22,056 nt of DNA from a virus: the IMG/VR virus record IMGVR_UViG_3300028082_000008, positions 1-22,056 of that record, one strand, 5' to 3'. A program made the position numbers and the translations under genes. Below, piece after piece: positions 12,576-20,935 of this stretch. The notes under the pieces were generated by a model. The model was not told the origin of the DNA, did no database searches, and saw only the letters and a list, made by a program, of their open reading frames with translations. Numbering within the stretch: position 1 is the first letter of the stretch; each line of letters opens with the position of its first letter.

Positions 12576-15286
12576 TACCCAATGATACGACGACCCGAGC
12601 TAGATTTAGGCTCAATCATCCAGTCGATGGAATCAATTACGCACTGTCCTGTCCCGCTAATCTCCAGGTGGCACATCTGACCGTTCAGCCACAGAGTTAC
12701 TCTGACCTCGAACAGGTTGGAATTTGTTCCTTGCGAAATAATGTCACCGATCAAGGCCGCTTGCGTAACCCCATCAACAGTCGGGACAATCTTCATTTTT
12801 TGCGCCTGAGAAATTGTTCCGTGTCCGCGCAAAACCATTTCGCGATAGAAGATTTTTTGCGATCCGCCTTCCCCAAACACGTCCTGCGTTTGGAAAGACC
12901 ACGCGATAGTGGTTCCTCCCCAGGTCGTATCCCCCGTCTGCATCCGCTGCACAGTTCCATCGGTCTTCCCCGCAAGAACAAGCGGGCTTCCTTCACCGAT
13001 GCGTACCCGGTTCATTGCCGTAATGGCCCAAGGAAGATCGATTACGATCCACGCTTTCATAATCAGGTCGTAACAGAAGATTCTGGTCAAGTCCCCATCG
13101 TCGCCAGACAAAGGAAGTGCGCACATATACATGGGGGGATTGGTAGACTGCGCGCTCTTCGACAAATAGACGTACGTCATGTCGACCGGAATAAGATCGC
13201 TATCCTGCTCAATTCCGCCAAACAGGTACGGACGAATTTCTTCCGAGATCACGCGATCGCTCACACCGTCATACACGGCAAATCCAAGGTGAGAGAACCG
13301 AACAATCCCGAATCCAGGAATAAACTGAATGGATCTCGCTGCCAAGCATCCCATATCCGTCTGTGCCGGCTGAATCTCGAAACTGGTTGATCCGAACACG
13401 CCGATGATCTGGTAAGTCAAATATTCCTTGAACACCGCCATGCTTCCAGTGGGAGAAATGCCGAGAGCGGCAATGGTGAACGACGCCATACCCGTAATCT
13501 GTGTGCCGTCGTCCTTGCCGATAAACGCTGTGTTGACGGGATTCCACTGGTTAGGGTTATTCGACTCCGACATTTTGATGCAAGTAGGCCCATCGATTTC
13601 ATCACTTGTTGTTTGCGGATAGGTGTTGGCAAGCCACAACGATCCCGCATACACGATTCCGTGCGCAGCGCCGCGAGGGGCAACATTTGTATAAATCTCT
13701 CCCTCGCTTGTCCAGATCACAGATCCATCCGCCGTTTCTGCATTCTTCGTGTACGTCCACGTTGGCTCCGTTGTTCCGGCAGTTCCTCCCTGTGTCGCCT
13801 CTAATAGGTATTTTGTCGTCCCATCGAGCACATAGATTTCATCGCCTGCGGTCCACGTTACTGAAGCAGTCCATGCAGGATAAGCAGCTTCATAGGTATT
13901 CTCAAGCGCCGTAATCGTTGTGGACGATCCAGAACTCGGGTCGCAACTGTATGGAGTAACTCCATTGCCAAGTAGCAAAATCTCGTAGCTTACAAACTGC
14001 AAAAGCTGTGGGATAGGGCACGCTTGCCCGACAATTCCTCCATACGGGGAAAACGACTGGTAGGAGATAACGGACACGTAGATACCGGAGATAGACCCAG
14101 TAGAATAGACATCCGATCCGCTGAGATCGCTAGTATCTGCCGAAGCCACGATTCGCACGTACAAGGTGTCCAGATTTGTCAAAGAACTTTCGTCCAAAGT
14201 AATAGAAACAGTCTCGCTCCACGTTACAGTCTCTTGAGTGGACGAATTCTGTTCATAAAACGTGGCCCAGGTGCTACCGCTATCGTAAGAATATTCGTAC
14301 GACACATCCCCGTTCCCAGCTTGCCCGCTATTGGTAATTTCGCCACTCACCGACACAAAAAGCGTAAGCGATTCCCCAGAAGTTAAAACCTCGCTGGAAA
14401 AATCAGAAATCGTTACCGTGTCGTCACTCGGAGATGGATTATCTTGGGTCGCTGTCACTCCTGCGCTGATTGATGTCGTGGTCGGGCTGTAGGTGGTAGT
14501 CGAACTTTTAACGGTAGAAAATTCAAAATTAGGATCACCGGGAGCCAACGACGCTGGCTGGGGGGCTTGGGCGAGAAATGTTGCATCAGACACCGCATCA
14601 AAAATGACAGTTGTCGATGCCGGTGTAATCGAACCTACAAAAAGCTGCAACAGATAGCTGGTATTACCGGTTGGAAGACTTGTGGTTCCAGAAGCCAAAG
14701 TCCCGGTATACACATAAGGGGTTGTTGTGATCGTGGAAGACAGGAGAGTGCCTTCCGACGAACTCGCACTCGCCAGATAATAGATGCTGTAGGATGTAGC
14801 ATTGTTGACATTCGGCCACTGAAAGGTAATCGAGTTGAAAGCGTGCAGCGTCCCCATTGCAAAATAAGTAGGGTTCGTGTGTTCCCCGGTCACCACATCG
14901 CCATATGCGACGATGGCAAAATAATACGAGCCAGCGGGATTCGATCCGCCAGAAACCGAAGTAGGAATAGCCTCAAAAAAATCGGTAGACGATCCCCCTT
15001 CTTCGTTAATATCTGGGATAAGAACGCTTCCCGGGAACGAAAGAACGACATAATTTGGATATTCACCGGAAGAATTCTTCGAAAAAGCATCGATTACAGC
15101 CATATTGGTATATGTGCTCGATACCGTTCCGATAGACGCCGACCCATCGCAAACCTGAAGCGATCCGCGCTGGGTAAGTAACAGGTTTGAAGAGCGCACA
15201 ATAGTTCCTTGCTGCTCACTTAACAATCCAGTGGCAACATTTACGCCCTTCGAGAATCTCTTCTGACTGACCGTTTTCGATGCCAT
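12575..15286 (-). CDS. Tail nozzle/hub-like protein (903 aa)
   Basis: A 903-residue beta-rich protein. The N-terminus (RFSKGVNVATGLLSEQQGT...NLLLTQRGSLQVCDG) resembles the start of T7 gp12 and P22 gp10 type nozzle/hub proteins (GGV..QP......N......GL.+RPG). Residues about 115-215 and 275-400 look like immunoglobulin or fibronectin-type inserts (Ser/Thr-rich, GGSNPAGSYYFAIVAYGD). The C-terminal part (about 570-860) contains blade-like repeats (GIVRFSHLGFAVYDG, GVSDRVISEEIRPYLFG, TRIFCYDLIMKAWIVIDLP, GKTDGTVQRM) suggesting a propeller. It lies after the adaptor-like gene, as in T7. The ribosome site is weak (GAG). The inserts make it larger than T7 gp12. Confidence 0.55.
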   Translation of the reverse strand: MASKTVSQKRFSKGVNVATGLLSEQQGTIVRSSNLLLTQRGSLQVCDGSASIGTVSSTYTNMAVIDAFSKNSSGEYPNYVVLSFPGSVLIPDINEEGGSSTDFFEAIPTSVSGGSNPAGSYYFAIVAYGDVVTGEHTNPTYFAMGTLHAFNSITFQWPNVNNATSYSIYYLASASSSEGTLLSSTITTTPYVYTGTLASGTTSLPTGNTSYLLQLFVGSITPASTTVIFDAVSDATFLAQAPQPASLAPGDPNFEFSTVKSSTTTYSPTTTSISAGVTATQDNPSPSDDTVTISDFSSEVLTSGESLTLFVSVSGEITNSGQAGNGDVSYEYSYDSGSTWATFYEQNSSTQETVTWSETVSITLDESSLTNLDTLYVRIVASADTSDLSGSDVYSTGSISGIYVSVISYQSFSPYGGIVGQACPIPQLLQFVSYEILLLGNGVTPYSCDPSSGSSTTITALENTYEAAYPAWTASVTWTAGDEIYVLDGTTKYLLEATQGGTAGTTEPTWTYTKNAETADGSVIWTSEGEIYTNVAPRGAAHGIVYAGSLWLANTYPQTTSDEIDGPTCIKMSESNNPNQWNPVNTAFIGKDDGTQITGMASFTIAALGISPTGSMAVFKEYLTYQIIGVFGSTSFEIQPAQTDMGCLAARSIQFIPGFGIVRFSHLGFAVYDGVSDRVISEEIRPYLFGGIEQDSDLIPVDMTYVYLSKSAQSTNPPMYMCALPLSGDDGDLTRIFCYDLIMKAWIVIDLPWAITAMNRVRIGEGSPLVLAGKTDGTVQRMQTGDTTWGGTTIAWSFQTQDVFGEGGSQKIFYREMVLRGHGTISQAQKMKIVPTVDGVTQAALIGDIISQGTNSNLFEVRVTLWLNGQMCHLEISGTGQCVIDSIDWMIEPKSSSGRRIIG

Positions 15287-15288
15287 GA

Positions 15289-15561
15289 TTATTGCTCGTA
15301 CATCACGTCAAGCAACTGTGTGCTGGTGCCAATGGTGTAATACTGCGCGATGTTGATCGACTCTACAGGGCTTTCGATATAGAGAATGCTATTGGCTGCG
15401 CCCGATGCCGCCAACTGAATTCCCTTGGTCGTGGAAACCGTAGAATCTCCCACATGGCACGCTGCTGCTGCGTTGTTTTGGATGATAAGTACGCGCACCA
15501 TGATCGGCGTGGTACTGAGTTGTACAGCTGCGCCGGTTTGTGTAACCTGAATGAGCTGCAT
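15289..15561 (-). CDS. Small beta-rich head-tail protein (90 aa)
   Basis: A 90-residue protein, predicted all-beta (MVRVLIIQNNAAAACHVGDSTVSTTKGIQLAASG), of the kind found between adaptor and nozzle genes in many podoviruses. It could be a head-fibre, decoration or tail-completion protein. The start has AAGGAGATACAC directly upstream, among the best ribosome sites here, suggesting high expression. It ends two bases before the nozzle gene start. No specific family is recognised. Confidence 0.5.
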   Translation of the reverse strand: MQLIQVTQTGAAVQLSTTPIMVRVLIIQNNAAAACHVGDSTVSTTKGIQLAASGAANSILYIESPVESINIAQYYTIGTSTQLLDVMYEQ

Positions 15562-15573
15562 GTGTATCTCCTT

Positions 15574-16845
15574 TTATGGCAAAATCACGCCGCCGAAGTA
15601 ACCACCAGCGCCGCTCACGACCTCAACTCCACTACCTTGACCTGCCTGTACTTGTCTTGGTCCCATTACTTGACGATTACCCTTGATCGTTGTGCACTTT
15701 TTCTCGAATTCAGTGAGCAATTTCTGCGATCCGTCCAGATCCTGCTCGGCTTTCTTGAACCGCGACTCCAGGTAGATGCGCAGTGCGTCGATCCATGCTG
15801 GCGGTAGCTGCAAAACGTTTGACGCCTGACCCACGGTGTAATGCAGGGGGTAACGGATACCTGACAGATAAATGTTGAGTTCGGTAACTTGCGTCCCTGT
15901 CGGCCATGCCTGCGCGTACGTTCCACCCATGCCACGATTCAGCGGCATCAGTTGGCTTCCCGTTCCCGTGCCGGAGTAAGAGACAATCTCACATGCGGAT
16001 AAATCTGTGGGATATGGACCAAGCAGGGCAAGACCGAATCCAAGTACAAACCCTGTTGCCCCCGGCGTGTAGGTCAGTGTGGTTGCGCTGGCACTAATAC
16101 CCGTGGTCAAGGTACCCACGCCGGAAGTTCTGTCGGCCTGTGGCCAAACTTCCACCTGCTGCACCTGGGAATCCTGGTTCATCACCATGACACCTACGAT
16201 GCCAGTCACGTTGCTGTGGCGGAACACGTCGAATTTGTTGCCAAATCCGAATGGATATCCGTCATAGAAACCATTCGACATTTTGCGCCAGTTGCCAATC
16301 ACTTCATATTGCGCCTGACCACCGGTGGAAGGAACGCCAGTTACATCGCGAATGCCATCGGTTAAAGCCGTGGCAGCGTCCAAGCCCTCATTGATCCAGC
16401 GATAGAGAGCAGCCGCACTAAGCGCGGTTCCATCCGTGTCTGGGAGCGCAGCAGAGCTTCGTGACGGGGGATACCCGGTCACCAACGTACTCGACAGCGA
16501 AAATGCGATGCTGAAGGCACCTATGCCGGTTGTAGGCGTATAGGAGTAGTACCGATCTTCCGCGCCACTGGCGACGATCGACACATAGACTTTGAGGCCG
16601 GTCGCTGCGAACGAGCAGTTACCGGTTACCGTGACAGTGGCTGCCAAGGTTCCAAGAACGCTGATTTCCGTGCAGGGAATCGATTCTCCCCATGGCGTAA
16701 TCTGTGTGACCACGATATAGAAATCGGTCGTGCCAGAGGCAGACACAGTGGCGGCAACGTTCGTAGGCGCAGACAGGTACATCGGCGGATCGGTCGCCAT
16801 CTCGCGCACACCCATGATCAGATCGCCAACATAACTCGTTTGCAT
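15574..16845 (-). CDS. Adaptor-like head-tail connector protein with beta-rich insert (423 aa)
   Basis: A 423-residue protein. The N-terminus (YVGDLIMGVREMATDPPMYL) and the helical elements AAALYRWINEGLDAATALTDGIR (about 146-170) and PPAWIDALRIYLESRFKKAEQDLDGSQKLLTEFEKK (about 342-385) resemble podoviral adaptor proteins of the T7 gp11 / P22 gp4 type, which ring the portal. Between them lie two Ser/Thr/Gly-rich beta regions (about 26-125, containing ITPWGESIPCTEIS, and 230-330). The start lies two bases after the upstream stop; GGAA lies 11 bases away. The assignment rests on layout and gene order; a tail fibre-like attachment role for the beta regions is possible. Confidence 0.5.
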   Translation of the reverse strand: MQTSYVGDLIMGVREMATDPPMYLSAPTNVAATVSASGTTDFYIVVTQITPWGESIPCTEISVLGTLAATVTVTGNCSFAATGLKVYVSIVASGAEDRYYSYTPTTGIGAFSIAFSLSSTLVTGYPPSRSSAALPDTDGTALSAAALYRWINEGLDAATALTDGIRDVTGVPSTGGQAQYEVIGNWRKMSNGFYDGYPFGFGNKFDVFRHSNVTGIVGVMVMNQDSQVQQVEVWPQADRTSGVGTLTTGISASATTLTYTPGATGFVLGFGLALLGPYPTDLSACEIVSYSGTGTGSQLMPLNRGMGGTYAQAWPTGTQVTELNIYLSGIRYPLHYTVGQASNVLQLPPAWIDALRIYLESRFKKAEQDLDGSQKLLTEFEKKCTTIKGNRQVMGPRQVQAGQGSGVEVVSGAGGYFGGVILP

Positions 16846-16847
16846 CT

Positions 16848-17528
16848 CTACTGCGTTCCTTTCTGCGAAGACTTCCCGGTGTTGAGATAATCCTGCATCT
16901 GTTGCAATTCTTGGATTTGCTTCGGGGAATACATGGTACCCTTGGATTCTTCTTGCCCCTGTTTTCCGCCGCCCTCGTTAGCAATCCATCCCCGAATATA
17001 TGCGTCGTAGGTAGGATTCCCTTCCGGCCCCTTCGACTTGTTAACGTCCTCCCACCAGGTATTGTGTTGCTGCTGTCTAGAAAGTTCTTGTGGAGTAAAA
17101 CTTTGCATGAACTCGCTGCGGAGTTTGTTCCAGTAAGGGTCGGAAGCCATACCATGCATCAAATCTCCGTAGATGGCCTGTTGCAGATCGGACGGATTAG
17201 TCTCCAGTCTGGGGTCATAAACTTCGAGAACGTTCTTCCCCGGTGCGGGAGACGGGAAGTCCGCAGTACCTTTTTCGGTTGACGGCCAGAACTCTAACTC
17301 TCCTCTTTCCTCCTGGCCGCGTTGCGCTCTATCCCCGCTAGCCAAAACACCAAGAGTATTTTGCGCACTAAAATTCTTCGCCATTCCCGGATATTTTTTG
17401 AGAACTTGTTGCAAAACAGCAGTAATTGCCGGGTCACCAGCGACTGCCGGAGAGGCCGCAGTTTGTCGTGGATTTTGTGATTGCGGTCCACTAATCGTGC
17501 GCTGAAGTTCGGCAACGATATTCGGCAT
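16848..17528 (-). CDS. Conserved-looking structural or morphogenesis protein (226 aa)
   Basis: A 226-residue protein I cannot place in a named family. It has an N-terminal Gln/Pro-rich part, then a region with many aromatic and acidic residues: ELEFWPSTEKGTADFPSPAPGK (about 77-98), QAIYGDLMHGMASDP, FTPQELSRQQQHNTWWEDVNKSKG and YDAYIRGWI, then a Gln-rich tail. The spacing of the W, H, D and E residues suggests a folded domain, possibly enzymatic, but no known active site matches. The start at 17528 has ACGGAGCGAG upstream. It is the first gene after the capsid terminator, so its level should depend on read-through. Confidence 0.5.
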   Translation of the reverse strand: MPNIVAELQRTISGPQSQNPRQTAASPAVAGDPAITAVLQQVLKKYPGMAKNFSAQNTLGVLASGDRAQRGQEERGELEFWPSTEKGTADFPSPAPGKNVLEVYDPRLETNPSDLQQAIYGDLMHGMASDPYWNKLRSEFMQSFTPQELSRQQQHNTWWEDVNKSKGPEGNPTYDAYIRGWIANEGGGKQGQEESKGTMYSPKQIQELQQMQDYLNTGKSSQKGTQ

Positions 17529-17540
17529 CTCGCTCCGTCT

Positions 17541-17592
17541 TTGACCCTACATAAAACTGCGGCTGGCTGGAGGGTCAATCCAACCAGCCGCA
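17541..17592 (-). terminator. Rho-independent terminator after the capsid genes, with loop complementary to downstream RNA
   Basis: TGCGGCTGG (17558-17566) pairs with CCAGCCGCA (17584-17592), extended by TGG/CCA across one mismatch to a 12-bp stem with a 9-nt loop (17571-17579). On the minus strand the stem is followed by GTTTTATG, a classic terminator. In addition the loop bases AGGGTCAA (17571-17578) are the exact complement of TTGACCCT (17541-17548), which lies just past the T-tract and before the next ribosome site. This allows a pseudoknot or an alternative antiterminator pairing. Position after the capsid genes parallels T7 Tphi. Confidence 0.7.
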
Positions 17593-17596
17593 TATT

Positions 17597-17627
17597 TGGC
17601 CGAAGGGAGGAAGAGCATCTACGGCCA
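17597..17627 (-). other. Second hairpin upstream of the capsid terminator
   Basis: TGGCCG (17597-17602) and CGGCCA (17622-17627) form a 6-bp stem with a 19-nt loop, directly after the stop of the gene at 17634 and before the main terminator on the minus-strand RNA. It may stabilise the capsid mRNA 3' end or be an RNase processing site. Confidence 0.35.
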
Positions 17628-17633
17628 GCGCGA

Positions 17634-18065
17634 TTAAACCAAGGAAACTTCGACATCGATCGGGAACGAAGTAACCGTTCCTCCAGCAGTCACAACAAAG
17701 TTCACTGCCGTAATGCTTACGTCGGTCTTGAATTCACCGGTGAAGTCAAAATATCCACCAGCAGCAGTTGCCGAAATATTGGCCACTGCCCAAACGTTTG
17801 TTCCGTCCGTCACCTGGACAGCAAATGCGAGAGTGGAAGTCGAAGTTGCAGCCACCACGCGAAGATGCCACTTACCCGCCGTCGGAGCCGGCCCACCGCT
17901 TGTGTTAAACGCCGTGCCGCCTGTCGAAGGTGTGGTGCTGGTATTTGCGATAACGAGGGTCGCCGAACCAGTCGCCGTAAGCGTCTGAGTCGCTGACCCC
18001 TGATATGAGCCGGAGCCGAACCCCGGCATGCACTGAGAAACCGGATTTGCAAAAGGCAATGCCAT
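17634..18065 (-). CDS. Putative capsid decoration/minor head protein (143 aa)
   Basis: A 143-residue, almost entirely beta-type protein (GSATLVIANTSTTPSTGG, KWHLRVVAATSTSTLAFAVQVTDG, GGYFDFTGEFKTDVSITAVNFVV) with few charged residues, encoded 11 bases after the capsid gene. Small beta proteins here are commonly head decoration or cement proteins. The start at 18065 has AAGGAGACAAACC upstream; the longer frame to 18134 would run into the capsid gene. It is in the same highly expressed segment as the capsid gene, upstream of the terminator. Role is inferred. Confidence 0.55.
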   Translation of the reverse strand: MALPFANPVSQCMPGFGSGSYQGSATQTLTATGSATLVIANTSTTPSTGGTAFNTSGGPAPTAGKWHLRVVAATSTSTLAFAVQVTDGTNVWAVANISATAAGGYFDFTGEFKTDVSITAVNFVVTAGGTVTSFPIDVEVSLV

Positions 18066-18076
18066 GGTTTGTCTCC

Positions 18077-19063
18077 TTACACGATGCCGGTAAACGGCAC
18101 GTTCATGCGCGGGCTGATGCACGACAGGTTCCAAGTCAGATACATCGTGCTGACCAGAACGCGCTGGTTGCTCGGCTTCAAGAACGGATCGACGTTGAAG
18201 TAATCCGCCTCATGGAACACCGGGAAGATGTATTTAGAGTTCAGCAACATCGCCTGATTTGCCGTCGAGTAGTAATCGGCAACCGTAATCGCGTTGTTGA
18301 ACAGGAAGTGGTTGCGGAAACCAACTTGGAGCGCTTCGTCGTCCTGCATACCCTGGCCAAAGCGGACGAGTCCCACGAAGTTGTTTTTGAAGGCCGCATA
18401 ACTGGCGCGGTTCATCACGAACAAATCCGGCTCATCGTAGCCCCACGTCACCGACTGATAACCCGGCTCCGCGATGGTGGACGAAAGTGCAGCAGAACCA
18501 CCAGCGACGGAGGCCGCAGGGAGCCAGAATGAGTTCGCGGCCGTCGAGCGGTTGATGCCCGCAATCGTGTTTGCGTAATTGTTGACCCACGAGTTCAGAT
18601 CATCCACGTCCAACGTGGTGTTCTGCGGACTGGTGTGCCAAAGTGCGCGCGAAAGCTTCTGGAGGAAGCTGCCCGAGGCCGTCTGGAACTTGGTCTTGAT
18701 AATGTCCAGATTACCGGCACCACCGCGATTCAGAATGATATCCGTGATCGGGATAACGATCGGCTGACGGTACGGTTTCCACTGTTGGTTCGCGGGCTGC
18801 ACGGAATCAACCACGGAAGTGTCGAGCAACTGGTCGCCGTAATAAGCGCCACCAGGCAACTCTTCCTGATAGATTTCGGGGAAAATCAGTTCGCCTGCGC
18901 CAAACTTCTTGCCTTCCTTCGTCAATGCCCAGAACACCGGAGACGGCTTGAACACGTTGTCGCCCAAGACCGGCACGATGTACTTTTGGGAAATCGAATT
19001 GACGGTATTGGAAAGCTGAACCGGAGGTGAAGAAAGTCCGAGTCCAACTACGCTATTCGCCAT
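18077..19063 (-). CDS. Major capsid protein (HK97-fold type)
   Basis: A 328-residue protein with the style of major capsid proteins of podoviruses: a short N-arm, a helix-strand P-domain (about 45-125: FPEIYQEELPGGAYYGDQLLD, QWKPYRQPIVIPITDIILNRG), a spine-like helix (NLDIIKTKFQTASGSFLQKLSRALW), the EPDLFVMNRASYAAFKNNF element and a beta-rich C-terminus (TVADYYSTANQAMLLNSKYIFPVFHE). It follows the scaffold candidate and precedes the decoration candidate, the expected order. The start has GAGAGGTATGTGAG upstream. Length suits a T=7-type small capsid. No protease gene sits next to it, so maturation may be by scaffold exit only. Confidence 0.8.
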   Translation of the reverse strand: MANSVVGLGLSSPPVQLSNTVNSISQKYIVPVLGDNVFKPSPVFWALTKEGKKFGAGELIFPEIYQEELPGGAYYGDQLLDTSVVDSVQPANQQWKPYRQPIVIPITDIILNRGGAGNLDIIKTKFQTASGSFLQKLSRALWHTSPQNTTLDVDDLNSWVNNYANTIAGINRSTAANSFWLPAASVAGGSAALSSTIAEPGYQSVTWGYDEPDLFVMNRASYAAFKNNFVGLVRFGQGMQDDEALQVGFRNHFLFNNAITVADYYSTANQAMLLNSKYIFPVFHEADYFNVDPFLKPSNQRVLVSTMYLTWNLSCISPRMNVPFTGIV

Positions 19064-19110
19064 CTCACATACCTCTCACTGCACGTTAAATGTTAAAGTT
19101 ACAGGGTGGC

Positions 19111-19995
19111 TTACTGAACCATCCCAAAAGATGCTGCAGAATATGCGGATTCAAGCAAAGCATCATCGTTCGATGCTTCCGCAAGGGCTTGGTCAAAACT
19201 CTTGGCCACTTCGCGCGTCTTCCCATCCTTCAAGGTGATCTTCTGGAAAGGATCGAAGTCAGTCTTGGGCTGGTGATTCTGCGGGCCAGACACACGCGGA
19301 CGAGTAGCAGTGGCCATGCGGGCCTTGTTCTCGATCGCTTCCTGCGCCGACTCTTTCAGAGATGCGCGTTCCGATTTCTTGCGATCTTCCCAAGTCATGC
19401 GGTCAATCGCTTCGCTGAGGTTAAGGCGACCGTACTCATCCTTGAAGCCGTGCTTGTCAGCGAACTCGTACGCCTGCTGATAGTCCACCTTGACGCCAGA
19501 GGGAAGATCCTTGGCGGCTTTTTCAAAGTCGCTCTTGTAGCGGTCATCCAGATACGCTTTAGCCGTTGTCTGGACCACGCCGACAATAGTCTTCAGCGTC
19601 GAGCCAAACTCGTTCTTCATCGACTCCATGGCGTGATCACGCTTGGCCAATTCCGTCTTGAATTCCTTCACGACCGGGCCGAGCAAAGGATCGTTCGGAT
19701 CAAGTCCGAATTCCGCCGCAGCTGCCGTACGAATTTCTGCATCGGTTTTCGGCTGCGCGGCCTGAGCTACAATCTGGCCATTCTCGGTGAGCAAACCGGC
19801 TTGCTGAAATTCTTGAACCTTGCGCGCAACTGCCAGTTCGGCCTGTTCGACCAACTGCTGGCGTTGAGTCAAGGAAGCGCGATCTTCCGCTGAAAGGGCA
19901 CGCATTTCACCAATTGTGGCGGTGGTGCCATCGGGCAACGTAAGAACAATGTCGTCGCCATACTTTGCGCTATTGATAACGTCTTTGAGAGCCAT
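19111..19995 (-). CDS. Scaffolding protein candidate
   Basis: A 294-residue, highly charged and predicted helical protein immediately upstream of the capsid gene. It starts with a small beta part (DDIVLTLPDGTTATIGEMRAL), followed by coiled-coil segments (about 37-70, DRASLTQRQQLVEQAELAVARKVQEFQ; about 110-150) and a Lys-rich stretch before the C-terminus (DRKKSERASLKESAQEAIENKAR), the region scaffolds often use to bind the coat. The start overlaps the upstream stop (TAATG) and has GGAGGAGGGG upstream. Position and composition make a scaffold the best reading, though no sequence signature proves it. Confidence 0.65.
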   Translation of the reverse strand: MALKDVINSAKYGDDIVLTLPDGTTATIGEMRALSAEDRASLTQRQQLVEQAELAVARKVQEFQQAGLLTENGQIVAQAAQPKTDAEIRTAAAAEFGLDPNDPLLGPVVKEFKTELAKRDHAMESMKNEFGSTLKTIVGVVQTTAKAYLDDRYKSDFEKAAKDLPSGVKVDYQQAYEFADKHGFKDEYGRLNLSEAIDRMTWEDRKKSERASLKESAQEAIENKARMATATRPRVSGPQNHQPKTDFDPFQKITLKDGKTREVAKSFDQALAEASNDDALLESAYSAASFGMVQ

Positions 19996-20471
19996 TATTG
20001 TGCCCCTCCTCCAGAGGCGAAGTCTTGCAGACCCATGCCACCCATGCCCGGCCCTTGCGGATTAGGAATTGCGGCATTGTTGGCAATCGGAGGCTGAACC
20101 GTCTGCGCTGTCGCAGTTGCCTGTTCTGCTTCCTTGATCGCGTTGTCGATATACTTCTGAGCTTGGGCAATGTTGCGAGCTACACCGGGCATCTGAAATG
20201 CGGCGCGGACATAGGCGGGAACAATGATCGATTTGACCTGCTGAAGGAGCTTGAGCATGGCACCAGGATCAGCCCCCTGCAATTCGGCAAGCTGACGGGC
20301 GACCTGATCCCCCGCTTGTCCACCCTGTCCACCTTGCTGCGCGTTCATAGCAGCAGGAGCTCCAGGGCCGAGGGGAGACGCCCCACCGGGCGCAGCGCCA
20401 GGCGCAGCTCCACCTGCAAGCTTTGCTACAAGCTGCCGAGCCATTACCTGGGGTAAACTGGAAGTTGCCAT
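19995..20471 (-). CDS. Small Ala/Gly/Gln-rich head morphogenesis protein (158 aa)
   Basis: A 158-residue protein with Gly/Pro/Ala-rich low-complexity arms (GGAAPGAAPGGASPLGPGAP at about 20-40; NPQGPGMGGMGLQDFASGGG at the C-end) around a helical core (QVARQLAELQGADPGAMLKLLQQVKSIIVPAYVRAAF...NIAQAQKYIDNAIKEAEQ). Such proteins often lie between portal and scaffold in podoviruses and their exact job is unknown. The start at 20471 has GGAGACAT next to it. Its stop overlaps the scaffold start, so it may work with the scaffold. Confidence 0.5.
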   Translation of the reverse strand: MATSSLPQVMARQLVAKLAGGAAPGAAPGGASPLGPGAPAAMNAQQGGQGGQAGDQVARQLAELQGADPGAMLKLLQQVKSIIVPAYVRAAFQMPGVARNIAQAQKYIDNAIKEAEQATATAQTVQPPIANNAAIPNPQGPGMGGMGLQDFASGGGAQ

Positions 20472-20478
20472 ATGTCTC

Positions 20479-20574
20479 CTACCAACGTTTAGTGCGACGG
20501 GGTGCGGATGGCATCGCTTGACGCTTTACGCCACTCCGATGAAGAAACGGCTTCTTGGTTGCCTTGCCCTTCAT
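20479..20574 (-). CDS. 31-residue basic microprotein
   Basis: The ATG at 20572-20574 is preceded by AGGAGG with six bases spacing and overlaps the stop of the 61-aa gene (TAATG). The 31-residue product begins MKGKATKKPFLHRSGVKRQA and ends PRRTKRW, with about ten Lys/Arg and no acidic residues. It ends seven bases before the next gene. A nucleic-acid binding peptide is the natural inference. It belongs to a run of four such basic microproteins. Confidence 0.6.
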   Translation of the reverse strand: MKGKATKKPFLHRSGVKRQAMPSAPRRTKRW

Positions 20575-20759
20575 TAGCGGCCTCCTGCCTTCTTCGAGTC
20601 CCCGGGGATGAAGCCAAGCGGGTCACTCGGACGAGCAATAGGGTTGTTGTGGACATCAGGGCCGGGTTCATTCGAAGGCCGGCCAACAGTCAGCGGGCTC
20701 TTCAAAATGTCCGAGTCAAACGTATTGCCGAAAGAACCAATCTTCGAAGACTTTGCCAT
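20574..20759 (-). CDS. 61-residue hypothetical protein in the head operon
   Basis: A 61-residue, Pro/Ser/Asn-rich, probably disordered protein (SKIGSFGNTFDSDILKSPLTV...GPDVHNNPIARPSDPLGFIPGD) ending SKKAGGR. The start has AGGAG seven bases upstream. Unlike its neighbours it is near neutral. It lies between two basic microproteins and is translationally coupled to the downstream one. Linear motifs in a disordered chain suggest a small morphogenesis or scaffold-associated role, but I do not recognise it. Confidence 0.5.
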   Translation of the reverse strand: MAKSSKIGSFGNTFDSDILKSPLTVGRPSNEPGPDVHNNPIARPSDPLGFIPGDSKKAGGR

Positions 20760-20778
20760 GTCACTACTCCTAGGGTGT

Positions 20779-20804
20779 GGGGCCGGATGCGAGCAACCAG
20801 CCCC
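20779..20804 (-). other. RNA hairpin between microprotein genes
   Basis: On the minus-strand RNA, GGGGCUGG and CCGGCCCC form an 8-bp stem (one U-G wobble) with a 10-nt loop. On the plus strand the wobble becomes a C-A mismatch, which supports function in leftward RNA. No T-tract follows, so it is not a terminator; mRNA stabilisation or processing is possible. Confidence 0.4.
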
Positions 20805-20821
20805 TGTTAAATCTCTACCGC

Positions 20822-20875
20822 TTACTTGCGGTGCGTAGCACGACGACGGGTGCGAACTCCACCACGCTTTGCCAT
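20822..20875 (-). CDS. 17-residue Arg-rich microprotein
   Basis: ATG at 20875 is preceded by AAGGAGGT with six bases spacing, a near-perfect ribosome site, and a TAA follows at 20822-20824. The product is MAKRGGVRTRRRATHRK: eight Lys/Arg and one His in 17 residues, no acidic residue. Composition resembles viral core peptides and arginine-rich RNA-binding peptides. The strong ribosome site is the main reason to believe it is translated; at this length the call needs peptide evidence. Confidence 0.5.
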   Translation of the reverse strand: MAKRGGVRTRRRATHRK

Positions 20876-20899
20876 GTGTCTACCTCCTTCGCTGTTGAA

Positions 20900-20935
20900 T
20901 GGAGAGTGGCGCGAAGGCCAGCTACAAACTCTCCA
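20900..20935 (-). other. RNA hairpin upstream of the 17-aa gene
   Basis: TGGAGAGT (20900-20907) and ACTCTCCA (20928-20935) are perfect 8-base inverted repeats with a 20-nt loop. On the minus strand the stem is followed by TTCAACAG and then the ribosome site of the 17-aa gene. It is not a terminator by sequence; processing or stability is likelier. Confidence 0.4.

Noticed and set aside
19090-19893. Long open frame on the plus strand (267 codons) opposite the scaffold gene
   Set aside because: It mirrors the coding frame of a well-supported leftward gene and has no plausible ribosome site or neighbours.
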